64,000 nt of DNA from positions 198,853 through 262,852 of the forward strand of contig NMRB01000686.1 of assembly GCA_002633025.1 (NCBI GenBank). Direction: 5' to 3'. A program made the translations under genes and the position numbers. Positions within the stretch are counted from its first letter, which is position 1, and each line of letters opens with the position of its first letter. Origin of the DNA: Notospermus geniculatus. Taxonomy: Eukaryota > Nemertea > Pilidiophora > Heteronemertea > Lineidae. The notes beneath the pieces were generated by a model. It saw only the letters and a program-made list of their open reading frames with translations. It was not told the DNA's origin and did no database searches. Of this stretch, positions 33,834 through 44,416 are shown piece by piece.

Positions 33834-36800
33834 TCAAGAGTGGCAGTGCAAAATAAGTATAAACAAAAATGTACATGTATTAATAAGCAAACAAAAATGA
33901 TAGTTTGGAGTGTGGATAAGCTTAGAGGAATAGGGGAGGGGAGTTCGGAAACGCTTAGTTTCCTTTATATACTGATGAACTCTATTTACTATTTCAATGT
34001 TTTTATCAAGGGTAAGTGTAGATGATCCATTTATAATATAAATTAAACTGAAAGGGTAATTATTGAGTTGAAAGAAGTCGAAGAGACCTTGCCGTTGTTG
34101 GGTGTAAATTGGACAATCGAAGAAAAAGTGATAAGTTGTTTCATTGGGATGTGAGCAAGAACAGCGGCTATCAGAAACAAGATTACATTTAAAAAGATGG
34201 GATTTAAGGGCACTACATTCATTTCTTAATCTACAGTGAGTAACATTCAAGAACCTCTCACCATGAAAGTACCATTTGGGAGGAGGATCAACTTTGTATT
34301 TTTGTTTTATTCTGTAGACAAACTGTCCCAGTGATTCAGAGGAGCGAATATTATGTTCTAAATTATTCCATAGTCTGATGGTGCTTGGGAAGAAGGAATT
34401 GGAAAATAAGGATGTACGTGTCTGAAAATTGTTAAGGTTGATATTATTTCGGAGATGATAATACTGAGTATCTCCCACTCTTTGGGGGACCAAATCCTGT
34501 AAATATTCGGGGGCTTGGTTGTTCAGTATTTTATACATTAAAATGAGTTTCTTAATTTTACGTCTAGTTTCAAGAGTTTGCCAACCAGTCTCACGGTATA
34601 AACGTTCAAGACTACAAAATCTTGGAAGGCCAGTACATATCCTTGCTGCTTCAATTTGAATCGATTCCAATAAGTTCGCTTCATATTGGAAGCAATTGTC
34701 CCAGACAGCTGATGCATACTCCATACAGGACCGAATATAAGAAAAGTAAAGCTTTTCAAGCGTTATTCTGTCAAATGTATACTTGAGTGAAAATAAGACC
34801 CCAGCTTTTTTCAACACTTTGTCATGTATGGAAGAGATATGATCCGACCAGTTTCCCTGATTGTTTAATATTAGGCCCAGATGCTTGTGTGCTGATACAT
34901 CAATAATTTCCTGATTTTCAAGGTAAATTGGATTTCTGATTTGATGGATATGACAGATGTTTAATCCTTCCGTTTTAGTAGGATTAAAACTCATCAACCA
35001 CTTCCTAGACCATCGAAGCAAAGCGTCTAGGTCAGGTACTAACTTGTCTGTTACTTCATTAAAACTTTTGTACACATAGAAAGCAGAGGCATCGTCAGCA
35101 AATTGTCTTAAGTTGGTATCAATAATATCTTGGATGTCATTTATGTACACCAAAAAGAGTAGGGGTCCCAGGACAGAGCCCTGTGGCACCCCAGCATTCG
35201 TGCAAAGATATTCTGATTTGACGTTGTCTAAAACGACACATTGCCTTCTGCCTGATAAATATGATTCGAACCATTGTAAAAGGTCACCACAAACACCATG
35301 GGCTTTCAATTTGACAAGTAGTCCTCTATGCCAGACTCGATCGAAAGCTTTCGAGTAGTCACAAAAAACAAACTGGATTCCCTGCTTGTTATCCAAAGCA
35401 ACACATATTTTATGATAGAGCTCAATGAGCTGCGTCTCAGTGGAATGTTGAGCAAGGAATCCAGCCTGGTATTTATAGATTAAGTTGTTGACATTTAAGA
35501 AGGCAATCAAATGATTAAAAACCACCCTTTCTAGGAGTTTCCCAAGATTACTAGTGACTGATATGGGACGATAGTTTTTTGGCTCGTTTGAGACACCGGC
35601 CTTTGGTATGGCTGACACATGAGCGGTCTTCCAACAGTGCGGGAAGTAAACTTCCCTCAGAAGTCTATTAAAAACAGCTGACAGAGGTTCTGAAATGACA
35701 GGGGCAATTTCTTTTAAAACTCTATTCGACACACCGTCCGGCCCAGTTGATTTGTTCACCTGTAGGTTTTTAATAATATTTCCAACTTCTTGACTATTAG
35801 TAAGTATCTGACTGAAATTAAAATTTGTTCTTGATGTGACTTCAGGAACTTCAATATTAGTGTCATCAATTCTTGATGTAGAGACAAAATACCGATTCAA
35901 CTCGTCTGCTTTAGATTTAGTTTCTGTGATAATCATATTTGGGTCAGTATTTGAAACAAGAGCAGGAATAAGCTGTTTTGGAGCTTTGAACTTGGTGACG
36001 TCATTTATAAGTCTCCACCATTCTTTTTCATTTGCTGGCTTTGAAATGATCTTTTCCACCTTCTTTGCAAGATATTCCTTTTTGGCAGTGCGTATTTTTG
36101 AAATTACTTTATTTCGAATTTCGTTATAGGTTCTCCATAAATCCTGATTGTTTAGGCTATTTCGAGCTCTGCGATAGACTTTGAGCCTCGTTCTCATAAG
36201 TGAACGTATTTCAGATGTCATCCATGGCTTATCACGTGGTCTAATTATGACAGTTTTGCTTGGGATAAATAATGAAGACCCCTCATTAATTATGGATACC
36301 ACCTTTTCACACAAAGTTTCAATTTCGTTTTCCTGACTTATAAGTTCGTCCCAGTTAATCTGTCGAAGATAGTTACGAAAGCTATGATAGTCACCAAGAT
36401 CAAAGCTCCAAATGACCCTTTCATATGCTGGCTCATGGCCATCATAGGAATAGTTAAGAAGCACTTGGACGACACAGTGATCACTCAATATGTTATCAAG
36501 TACTTCACAGTGGGAAATAATATTAACATTATTCGTAATAATAGGATCCAACAAAGTTTGTGATGATGGCGTAATCCGAGTTGGAGTATCAATGAGTTGA
36601 ATGCAACCAAAGGTCCTGAGGATATCTCGAAGATGCTTCAGGTTATGATTCAAAAGGTCCTCATTGAAATCTCCAACAATAAGAACATCCTTGTCAGAAA
36701 ATTTGTCGAATATAAACTCAAATACCTGCGAAAGTGTTGACCACCATCTAATTGGCAAACTGGGTTTTCTGTACACACAACCAAGAATAAGCACCTTCTT

Positions 36801-37340
36801 CGACATCTTCACTTTGAGCCAGATTGACTCACAATCATTGTTGAGAATATCAGGAATATCTATAACCTCATAACATGAAGAAGACCTCACATAAACGACA
36901 ATACCACCACCGTGGCGGTTTAGGTCTTTCCTAATAGGACTGTAGTAGCCTGGTAGAAGGATATCACTGTCATTAATCTGCGGACCCAGTTTACTTTCTG
37001 TAAAACATAAGATATCACCATCGACAACACCTGATTTTATCAAGTCAAATTTCGAACTTAGACTGTTGACATTATTATGAAGTACCTTTAATTTCCAGGT
37101 GGTCCTAGGACCAGGATTTTGTTCGACATCATAGCACAGTACAAGTAACTGATACAAGAGGAAGACGAAGGATATGTTTACAAAAGTCAAACTTTTTGAA
37201 CATAAGGCAATCAATTTGAAAACACATGATGATAATTTTTCGAATAACCCGTTATATCCCTTAGAGCACGATCCGCCGAACTTGCATCTATTATTGAACA
37301 TGCCGACCGAAGCTCGGTATTGCTGTATACTGATACCCAT
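33834..37340 (-). CDS. LINE ORF2: 2A peptide, APE endonuclease, reverse transcriptase
   Basis: An intact 1168-residue frame starts at a true ATG (37338-37340). Residues 41-70 are hydrophobic and lead into DVEQNPGP (71-78), a 2A motif at which ribosomes skip the bond between G77 and P78; this would free a 77-residue leader from a 1091-residue enzyme. The APE domain covers about 85-300: NVNSL, FTESK, GDFNED (223-228), LLDPI and SDHC (286-289). The RT covers about 520-830: NYRPIS, CDYSKAFDRVWH (motif A, 660-671), GVPQGSVLGPLLF (motif B) and FADD (747-750). Near the C terminus CSCSHPNETTYHFFFDCP has zinc-knuckle spacing. It would nick target DNA and copy the LINE RNA in place. 2A motifs are documented in echinoderm, amphioxus and mollusc LINEs. 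Confidence 0.95.
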   Translation of the reverse strand: MGISIQQYRASVGMFNNRCKFGGSCSKGYNGLFEKLSSCVFKLIALCSKSLTFVNISFVFLLYQLLVLCYDVEQNPGPRTTWKLKVLHNNVNSLSSKFDLIKSGVVDGDILCFTESKLGPQINDSDILLPGYYSPIRKDLNRHGGGIVVYVRSSSCYEVIDIPDILNNDCESIWLKVKMSKKVLILGCVYRKPSLPIRWWSTLSQVFEFIFDKFSDKDVLIVGDFNEDLLNHNLKHLRDILRTFGCIQLIDTPTRITPSSQTLLDPIITNNVNIISHCEVLDNILSDHCVVQVLLNYSYDGHEPAYERVIWSFDLGDYHSFRNYLRQINWDELISQENEIETLCEKVVSIINEGSSLFIPSKTVIIRPRDKPWMTSEIRSLMRTRLKVYRRARNSLNNQDLWRTYNEIRNKVISKIRTAKKEYLAKKVEKIISKPANEKEWWRLINDVTKFKAPKQLIPALVSNTDPNMIITETKSKADELNRYFVSTSRIDDTNIEVPEVTSRTNFNFSQILTNSQEVGNIIKNLQVNKSTGPDGVSNRVLKEIAPVISEPLSAVFNRLLREVYFPHCWKTAHVSAIPKAGVSNEPKNYRPISVTSNLGKLLERVVFNHLIAFLNVNNLIYKYQAGFLAQHSTETQLIELYHKICVALDNKQGIQFVFCDYSKAFDRVWHRGLLVKLKAHGVCGDLLQWFESYLSGRRQCVVLDNVKSEYLCTNAGVPQGSVLGPLLFLVYINDIQDIIDTNLRQFADDASAFYVYKSFNEVTDKLVPDLDALLRWSRKWLMSFNPTKTEGLNICHIHQIRNPIYLENQEIIDVSAHKHLGLILNNQGNWSDHISSIHDKVLKKAGVLFSLKYTFDRITLEKLYFSYIRSCMEYASAVWDNCFQYEANLLESIQIEAARICTGLPRFCSLERLYRETGWQTLETRRKIKKLILMYKILNNQAPEYLQDLVPQRVGDTQYYHLRNNINLNNFQTRTSLFSNSFFPSTIRLWNNLEHNIRSSESLGQFVYRIKQKYKVDPPPKWYFHGERFLNVTHCRLRNECSALKSHLFKCNLVSDSRCSCSHPNETTYHFFFDCPIYTQQRQGLFDFFQLNNYPFSLIYIINGSSTLTLDKNIEIVNRVHQYIKETKRFRTPLPYSSKLIHTPNYHFCLLINTCTFLFILILHCHS
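37107..37130 (-). other. 2A ribosome-skipping motif
   Basis: The codons for DVEQNPGP match the 2A consensus D-V/I-E-x-N-P-G-P in full. The hydrophobic stretch just before it is compatible with a signal-sequence-like role, as proposed for some sea urchin 2A sequences. Activity cannot be judged from sequence alone. Confidence 0.9.
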
Positions 37341-38285
37341 TACCTATTTGGTTTCAAGTAAAGCGGAGTCGGCCTTCGAGCCTCAGGTGGCATGTCAATT
37401 TGATGTATTCCTACGTCTATTTGGATTTTCCAGAAACACTCCGACAAAGCAACAACTATTCTTAAAGCAGTAATTCTATAACATGTAGTATGAGATTCCA
37501 TAGGTATGGAATGAGGCAACTGTAGATATTGTGATAAGAGGTTAAGTAACGAACAGAAAAAACAGAATAAAATGATTATTGCTACATGTGGCATCATCCA
37601 ATGGTGCAGTCTTAATGATATAATAATGCAGGACTGCAAACGTAACAAATGGGTAGGATATTTTTTCAAGTCTCACTGGGATACACTAAAAACATTACTA
37701 CTTTTGAGGTCAAACAAATTCCTTGTAAACAAAAATCTACAGAATTCATTTATTGATCACATGATCCATTCATTTTACACAGTCATGTGAGTGACATTGA
37801 GTTGGTAATTTGTACACTGAAGAGTTAAAAGGACCATAAGCCTTCAGATCGAGTTGACTAGTCCCAGAGTAATCCAACCAAAACATTAGGTAAGAGAGTT
37901 CACATACCAAGGACGGATTAGGATTATTTGGAAATACTGTGTTACACGATTTGACATATGGCAGGCGATCACATCGTCCTATGTGGAAGTACACACATGC
38001 AGAAATACAAAAAGTGTTAAACAAACCTGAACGTGGTTGGGTGGGTGAAGTTGTTTACAATTCTAAAACATGAATTTAAGTATGAAAGTTTGGTGTACTC
38101 ATAAAAATGTCCAAGAGGTTAGACTCTCGTATAAAAAATAAGAGACACAAAAATTTCAAAAGACAGTTGTCAGGGAAAGATGTGGTAAAACTTATCATAA
38201 TATCACTGAGATTCCCAGACTACGTGCCCACTAAAGAGACATAATAATAGTATAATAAATGATGGGAGGAGTCTGTAACATCAGT
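37341..38285 (-). other. Long inter-ORF spacer of the LINE
   Basis: 945 bp separate ORF1 and ORF2, longer than in most LINEs. The only sizeable minus frame (37340-37669) has no known domain and abuts the ORF2 start. How ORF2 is translated is not evident. An internal promoter or ribosome entry is possible. Confidence 0.5.
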
Positions 38286-39029
38286 TTATTCCATAAAGGA
38301 GGCATTGGCCTCAGCGTCATCACCGTCGGTTGGGTGGATAATCATACTCAGTTCATCATCGTTGGTAACCCATTTGACAACTTCGTTGTTGCCACTGCGA
38401 AATTTCACTGCTATACGACCATCCCGGGTCCATGAACTCAGTAGTTTACGATCACGAACTAAGTTTCTACATTTCCAAAATAACTCTTGTCTCTGTTGAG
38501 TAAGATGCTCATTCACATAAACATTTTTGAAACGAGGGTGGTTCTTGAGCTGATTTCGACAATCTCGAAAAGCTTTGCGTTTGTTGTATGTCACAAACCG
38601 AACGACAATATCGCGTGTTTTTTTCTTTTTGTTTCGCGTGCGAAGCCGATGGCTTCGAGACAGATCCGTGGACTTTAATTCGACACTCATAGCTTTTGCT
38701 ATGTCGAGTATAATCCCATCAGTATCTTCATCTTTAGATTCTGGAACTCCAGAGATCTTTAGACAGGTCCTACGGGAATACTGATTAGCGTCCTCAAGTT
38801 TTCGTTCCAATATGATGACTCTCTCCTCAAGTTCTTTAATACGTTGGTCTTTCAAACAGTCATTGATAATTCCCCGAAATGTATCAATGATTTCAGGCTT
38901 CTTTAAACATGATAAGAACAAGTCTTGAAAGGTAGACTGCTCTTCAGGCGACATGTCAAATTTTCGTTTTTTCGTGTCAGCAGACGGGGTTTTCAACAAT
39001 TGACGAATGTCCGCTTTTCCGGTTGCCAT
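38286..39029 (-). CDS. LINE ORF1 RNA-binding protein
   Basis: A 247-residue frame from ATG 39027-39029, which has a strong start context (AAAATGG). The upstream 21 in-frame codons open with GTG and are unlikely to be used. Middle: RIKELEERVIILERKLEDAN is a heptad coiled coil, followed by QYSRRTCLKISGVPE, the start of an RRM-like fold as in L1 ORF1 proteins. Then LSRSHRLRTRNKKKKTRDIV and the C-terminal domain, with LLSSWTRDGRIAVKF. Such proteins form trimers through the coiled coil, bind the LINE RNA and act as chaperones. Basic and lysine-rich throughout. Intact. Confidence 0.9.
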   Translation of the reverse strand: MATGKADIRQLLKTPSADTKKRKFDMSPEEQSTFQDLFLSCLKKPEIIDTFRGIINDCLKDQRIKELEERVIILERKLEDANQYSRRTCLKISGVPESKDEDTDGIILDIAKAMSVELKSTDLSRSHRLRTRNKKKKTRDIVVRFVTYNKRKAFRDCRNQLKNHPRFKNVYVNEHLTQQRQELFWKCRNLVRDRKLLSSWTRDGRIAVKFRSGNNEVVKWVTNDDELSMIIHPTDGDDAEANASFME

Positions 39030-39238
39030 TTTGAATCGAGGGGACGGTTCACAAAGGGACGATTCATAAAAGCACACAAATTCCAAGCTCACCTCAAATA
39101 TTTACGAGAAGAAGTCCTCTCAGACCATTAGAAATATATCCTACTACAAATACTTCAGCATTTCATAGCATAATTTGCAGTGCACGTCCCAAAAATGGAA
39201 AAAAAGATCAGAGGTGATCCTCAAGCTGTACTGCTCGT

Positions 39239-39251
39239 GCCGCCATCTTGA
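39239..39251 (-). promoter_or_regulatory. YY1-type motif at LINE 5' end
   Basis: The first transcribed bases on the minus strand would be TCAAGATGGCGGC. CAAGATGGCGGC matches the YY1 consensus exactly. In human L1 a YY1 site at the same place fixes the transcription start; the parallel is an inference. Confidence 0.6.
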
Positions 39252-39492
39252 ACCGCTCAGAGTACAATGTGTATACAATGTGGTCAACTTGTGTGTCACT
39301 CTGAGCGGTATTCGGGGAACAATCCGGTATCATTTGTGATATGTCCATCACACCAGGTACTTCATTTGGCCTATCTGCTCATCTGTCGTCAGCACCATAT
39401 AGCCTTGAATAGGAATACACTAGTTAGTGATAATACATCAGTTTACTCAAATCAATCTGTTGTTCCAGCTTAAGAATATGTGTGGCAGTCTA

Positions 39493-40029
39493 CAGGGTGG
39501 CCCAGAAAAAGCGCAACATCCACCTTTTAAATCTCAGCCCAATACATGTAATCCCTATTACAGGGTATGGTATTTCATTCAAAATTAATGGAATGCGGGC
39601 ACCGGCCCAGTTGTGGCCTGACACATGCCTATTTCAAGTTCAAAAACTGTCATGAATCAATGAACTTGTTATCTGTGAATGCATGTCATTATTGTGGTCA
39701 ATCGCACAATTATTGTGGTCATCTCCCCTGGCATGTATTATCATCGGGCATGCCGCCTGGCCACAAATAAAATAGGGTTAACACAGTATTTACCTAACAG
39801 GGCAGTTGTCATTCATTGCATCATCCAAAATAGGTTTGGTAAAAGTTTGAACATGTTGAAAAGGACACTCGGTCTCTTGGAAGGCCCAGGCCTATTTATG
39901 ACTAATCCCACCCTGACCTACTTGTTATCAGGTTATTACCAGATTACTGGGTTTGAAATGGACATCATACAACCTGGTTTCCATACCAAAATTGGGCTCC
40001 CCATGTTGCGCTTTTTTTGGGCCACCCTG
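39493..40029. mobile_element. Mariner-type MITE, TA duplication
   Basis: The ends CAGGGTGGCCCAGAAAAAGC (39493) and their near-exact inverse (to 40029) form TIRs of about 28 bp, flanked by TA at 39491-39492 and 40030-40031. CAGGGTG(G/T)CCCA-like ends are typical of mariner elements. The 537-bp body lacks a transposase frame. Confidence 0.8.
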
Positions 40030-40033
40030 TAGG

Positions 40034-40198
40034 CAAACCCGGCGGATGTCTCATTTGAGGAAAGAGTGTTAGTGGCCTTGCTGAACCCGCACATTTCAAT
40101 AGCTGAAATGTACTACGTAACAGGTAAACAGTAATAGATCAATGAGCAGGCAATCTGACAGCCCTTGTTGATTATTCAGCGACATCCGCCGGGTTTTC
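40034..40198. repeat. Short TIR repeat, CCCGGCGGATGTC ends
   Basis: AAACCCGGCGGATGTC (about 40036) is inverted at GACATCCGCCGGGTTT (to about 40197). The length is about 165 bp. It lies directly beside the mariner-type MITE. Confidence 0.55.
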
Positions 40199-40719
40199 CT
40201 AGACCGCCACACATATGTATATTTCACAACCACAGAAGGCCAAATCGTTTAAGAAGTCAGTTGAGACACCAGAGACCTTCGGCTGGGCAGCTTCGAGAGG
40301 GACGTATGACAGAGAATAAGCCAGAGGGAAGAGAACAGATCAAGGATGGTACCAAAATCACAGCGCTCGTACATCTTGAGACACAACTGGACTCGTTTGA
40401 ATGTTATGCCTGCCAAAATCATGCAGCAGGATAATGTCATAACCGAACTGACCACATATATGCAAATGGAAGTCAGCTTGGACAGGGCGGGATCATACCA
40501 CAGGATGCAATATCCCACACAGAGACATGCCATAAGGCATGTTGCATGCTCTTTGAAAATGGTCTTCTTTTACACGACAGGATCACAGCAACAAATAGCA
40601 AACCCATCCAAGAGCTAACCAATGGCTATGAATACTTCCTGTCCTGGTGTGACCAATGACAAGGCAAGCAATTTACACCCTGTCTAGAAATTTTGAAGAA
40701 GTGACACCACAGCAGCAAA
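40199..40719. other. No supported gene
   Basis: Short frames only, none with recognisable domains. Confidence 0.45.
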
Positions 40720-42134
40720 TAGCCTGGTTCCCTGGCCACCGTCTAGATGGCGCTGCGTAGACGGTGGCCAGGCAGTAACGGCCTCCGGATTCATACATGC
40801 AGTTGTCAATTAATCTGACAAATGAAAAGGGCGAATTCGGGAATAAGAATAGAAAATAAAATACGGACTTAGATAATTAATACTTGATAACATAAAACAC
40901 TGGTGAAAAGAACGAGTATTAATGAGTTTGAAGTACTTTTTACTTGGTCGAATCGATGACTCAGAATATGTAGGCTGGCTTGGCCTCCTGCTTGTGAAAA
41001 TGTGGCCCAGTTAGTTGACAAACATGACGAAGAATGACGAGTGACGTTGGGGGATTTGAATCCAAATGATGTCTTCGTTGTCTTCGGTGGGGCCCTGACA
41101 GGTACTTTTTGATGGATAAACGCCACGGGCATCTTTACAGGCATCAGTAGGCCTACTGATAGGTTAGATGGGCCTTCACCCCAGTAGGCCGATCTAATAA
41201 CAGTTTTCTTTCCTTGCATGCCCAGGTCACCACAAGCAATACATACATATTTTTCAGTCAAAATTTGCTTTTGGGGGTCTCCATTGCAAATATTAGCGAA
41301 AACAAAGACAAAAAAAAAATGATCGCACACATGTTCTCCACATTTTGACATATCACAGCTTGACATATCAAATCCATGTGTGTTTGCGTGCCCTGTATGC
41401 ATTCTAAAAATATCCCAAAATAGGTCATCCCGGTGACGTCACATATCATAATGCTCAGCGGCCATTGTGTCCACACAGGCTGCGCGAGACTGCTTGGTGA
41501 GACTGCTTTGCACAGACCTGTGTCCGCACGAGCCGCCTCACGCCGAATTTGGCGTAAAAAGTAATACGCGGACACATCACCGCCTGCACTGAGTAATCAC
41601 GTGATCTACTGCGCCACGAAAGTAAATCCTAAGAAAATAGCGATACGAGGCTTATTTCTTGCAGACTTTGCAAATAGTTGACTGATTTTTTATTTCTGAT
41701 GAGAAATTGTCACAGACATGATATTGTTGAGAAGAAAATGATGATATTCGGGTTATGATCATGGCAGCTATTCAGTGTGTGTAGACTGTTGTAGTGTACG
41801 CAGCTATCAGTTGCCAACATGACATGTACAGCATATCTCACACAATATAGGCCTATGTATGTCATAAGCATGACAGATAATGTGATACCCACACACGGAG
41901 ACATCCTAGGTAGCCCTATTGAGGAGATTCTGCTGTTTATAAACTTGAAGCGAGGAATCGACCGCCATCTTGAAAATGCAACATGTAGTCCCAATATTTC
42001 CCATGATGCCTTGCGCGCGCGGTGACAGGTCAGTGCGAGGTAGGAGCGCTACCTGTCGTGACAATGGCTCAGCGGCTACTGCCTGGCCTCCGTCTACGCA
42101 GCGCCATCTAGACGGTGGCCAGAGAGCCAGGCTA
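40720..42134. mobile_element. 1.4-kb TIR element, 9-bp TSD
   Basis: The ends TAGCCTGGTTCCCTGGCC and their inverse lie at 40720 and 42134, with inverted similarity of about 60 bp (through TCTAGATGGCGCTGCGTAG). They are flanked by AGCAGCAAA (40711-40719) and AACAGCAAA (42135-42143), one mismatch. Each TIR has its own inner palindrome (CCACCGTCTA...TAGACGGTGG). The end sequence is related to the MITE at 15714. The interior holds a repeat shared with 6815-6868; no transposase seen. Confidence 0.75.
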
Positions 42135-43069
42135 AACAGCAAATGGCATGTAATGAATTTCAAAAGCAAATGTTGCACTGACTTAGAAACGTTGTGCGCA
42201 GTGCAGTCTGAGTGGTGCGCAATGCGCAATGGAAACATCAGCACGTGTCACCTCTGATGACTAAGTTTCGTCCTACATTACATACGAATCATCCAATATA
42301 GTCACCTGGGGCCGTATTCATAAACGTTCTTAACTTAGTCATGAATAAACGCTAGGTATAATACTTAGCTAGTCATGATACTTATGTTGGTATTCATAAA
42401 AGGCCTTAGTATGACACACAGCTAAGTATGATCCCTAGATTCAGGCATCATGCTTATCATTCAGCGTAAGTTGTTCGCAGTGAATGAAATCACATTTCAA
42501 TTGTTATTTTGTCAATTTTTCTGTGGTTTGGCCGCTCGCCACGGGGTTGTGGTTGACCAATCTTATCCAACTCCTGCCGGGAGGGTGTGTTATACCTGCC
42601 ATTCTCGGGTCAAAATGTTTTGATCAAATTTTTTTGACGAAGGTTTTGGTCAAACTTTGTAGTTCGTAGCCGCCCGTCGTGCACGGTGGATATTTTTCAT
42701 CAAATCTTATCAAATATGACTCCCGTTCAGTCTAGATAATGACGGCTACGGCTGCAATTGCTGCGGCAATGCCATTTTTGCAGAAAGAAGGAGCGACGCC
42801 CAAAGAAGACTTGGGTTAAACAGACCAAAAGTATCGGTACATTCTCTAAATATGCATACAGTTCGGGTTCGGATAGTGGAAACCCTGCTTATTAGGCCTG
42901 TGCACGTCAAACATGAAAATAAAATACATTTTATTTATGTCTTGACAGCTGGGTAATATAGAAATGGCTACTGTGACTCAAATGGTTGGTTATCGCACAT
43001 AAAAATATCCAACCCCGCCGCTCACGATCCCGTTTCTGAATCGTACTAAAATTCATAGGACCGGTTCTA

Positions 43070-44337
43070 ATAGAGTTGTTGTCTACTCGTGACTGTTGGG
43101 GGCCTAGACAGTTGGGGTGAAATAGATCATACCATGGCAGAGGTGAATCCGTAACAGGCTTACCTAATACGATTACATGTAGGCCTATTGGTGCATAATT
43201 ATCTGGTAACTGCATTTATCTACCATGATCTGTGAGGACTCATATCATGTAACAGAAAAAAGCAGACAATATACCAATTATTATTGTGAACAATTTGACC
43301 GTCATACAATAGAATCATTGGGCTCAACCACTCATGACAAAGACGACAAACCCAGCCATTGGTGCGCTGATGTAAGCGTCTAATGCCAGTTCCACAGGGT
43401 ACAAGTTTGCTTTATAAGATTTTTTAAAAACAATACATGGGCATCGGGGACTTTATAAAGGTTTCTTTCGAGAAAATATTCAGTTCATAGAATCTCTCCT
43501 ATTTTTCTTTTAAACGATTCTTTTAAAAGAATCTTTTCAAGAAAGTTTCACCGTGTGGAACAGGGCTGGCGTAAGGACACCAGGTTTTTAAAAAAAATCT
43601 TGAATACTGTTTGGTAAAAACCTACCAACTTTTTACGAATATTGGGAGGGGGGGGGGGTGAATTAGTATGTTGCAGTTCACCCTGACGTAAAGATCTGCG
43701 AAAAATCTTTTTTCACGCCAAGGGGAGGTGGGAATCTAATTTTGCGAAAACGCATCAGATTTGTGTTGGTGACATTTTACCACTATCAAGAAGAAAACAG
43801 TCGAAATTTTCAGGAATCAATGATACGTCATTGTGAATAGGACAAAATGACACCTGCCATGGCTGCGGCTATGCCAGGACTGTCGTTCCCATACAAATGG
43901 TGAGCCTCTTGGTAAGCGAAAATTTCTTTGTGAGTGATAGCATCCCAGTGTCCGTCTGCTTGGTGTAGGCCAACAGTTGATTTAACAGTTCAAAAACAGT
44001 TTGAGCTTACTGTTAGGCCTCAACTGTCCAGCCTAACAGTCATGTAAGACTCTATAGAAGTACAATACTCAGAGCTTCGTCAAACCCTCAAAAGAATGAT
44101 CAAAAAAATAACATGGCTACTTCTTGAGTGTGGGCACAATTTTTGCTTCCATTGACTGAGTCAGTGATTGTAGGCCCACCTGTTAGTGTATGATCAGATT
44201 AGGTAAGCATAAGTTGTCCCTTCATTGACCAAGTCACACTCCACGAAGGCTGGCGGAACACCAGATTAGGTAAAGGTATGATCTATTTCACCCCAACTAT
44301 CTGGGCAAGCTGACAGTCGGGAATAGACAACAACTCT
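43070..44337. mobile_element. 1.27-kb TIR insertion in copy B
   Basis: Copy A reads GGTTCTATTCACAAC without a break at 15344. In copy B this is split, and the insert has TIRs of about 65 bp: AGAGTTGTTGTCTA at the edge and GTTGGGGTGAAATAGATCAT further in. The exact duplication is ambiguous (TA, CTA or TCTA). No gene inside. A G-run at 43648-43660 lies within it. Confidence 0.75.
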
Positions 44338-44416
44338 ATTCACAACTATTTTCATGCTAGGAAATCATTTCATCCAATTTACCGTCGTTCACGATCAAAC
44401 ATTTGGTCAATTTGGT

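Larger units (their letters stand above)
33681..39251 (-). mobile_element. Full-length LINE (Jockey/CR1-group type), 9-bp TSD
   Basis: The element runs from TCAAGATGGCGGC at 39251 (5' end) to an A-rich 3' end at 33681. The direct repeat ACCGCTCAG at 33672-33680 and 39252-39260 flanks it. It holds ORF1 (38286-39029), a 945-bp spacer, ORF2 (33834-37340) and a 3' UTR of about 150 bp. Both frames are open over full length and the duplication is exact, so it is young and may be competent. Clade was judged only from domain order (ORF1, APE, RT, no visible RNase H, C-terminal CCHC-like segment). Confidence 0.9.
33651..39330. repeat. Palindromic target locus split by the LINE
   Basis: Bases 33651-33680 (ATACCGGATTGTTCCCCC, then AATACCGCTCAG) and 39301-39330 are inverted at 29 of 30 positions. 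Removing the LINE and one copy of its duplication leaves 30-bp arms around a 40-bp loop (39261-39300). This is a palindromic MITE of about 100 bp that received the LINE next to one arm. Confidence 0.8.

Noticed and set aside
38286-39092. ORF1 start at 39092
   Set aside because: The upstream codon is GTG; the first ATG with good context is at 39027-39029.
40869-41402. 177-codon minus-strand frame
   Set aside because: It lies inside the TIR element 40720-42134, has no domain, and part of it belongs to a dispersed repeat.
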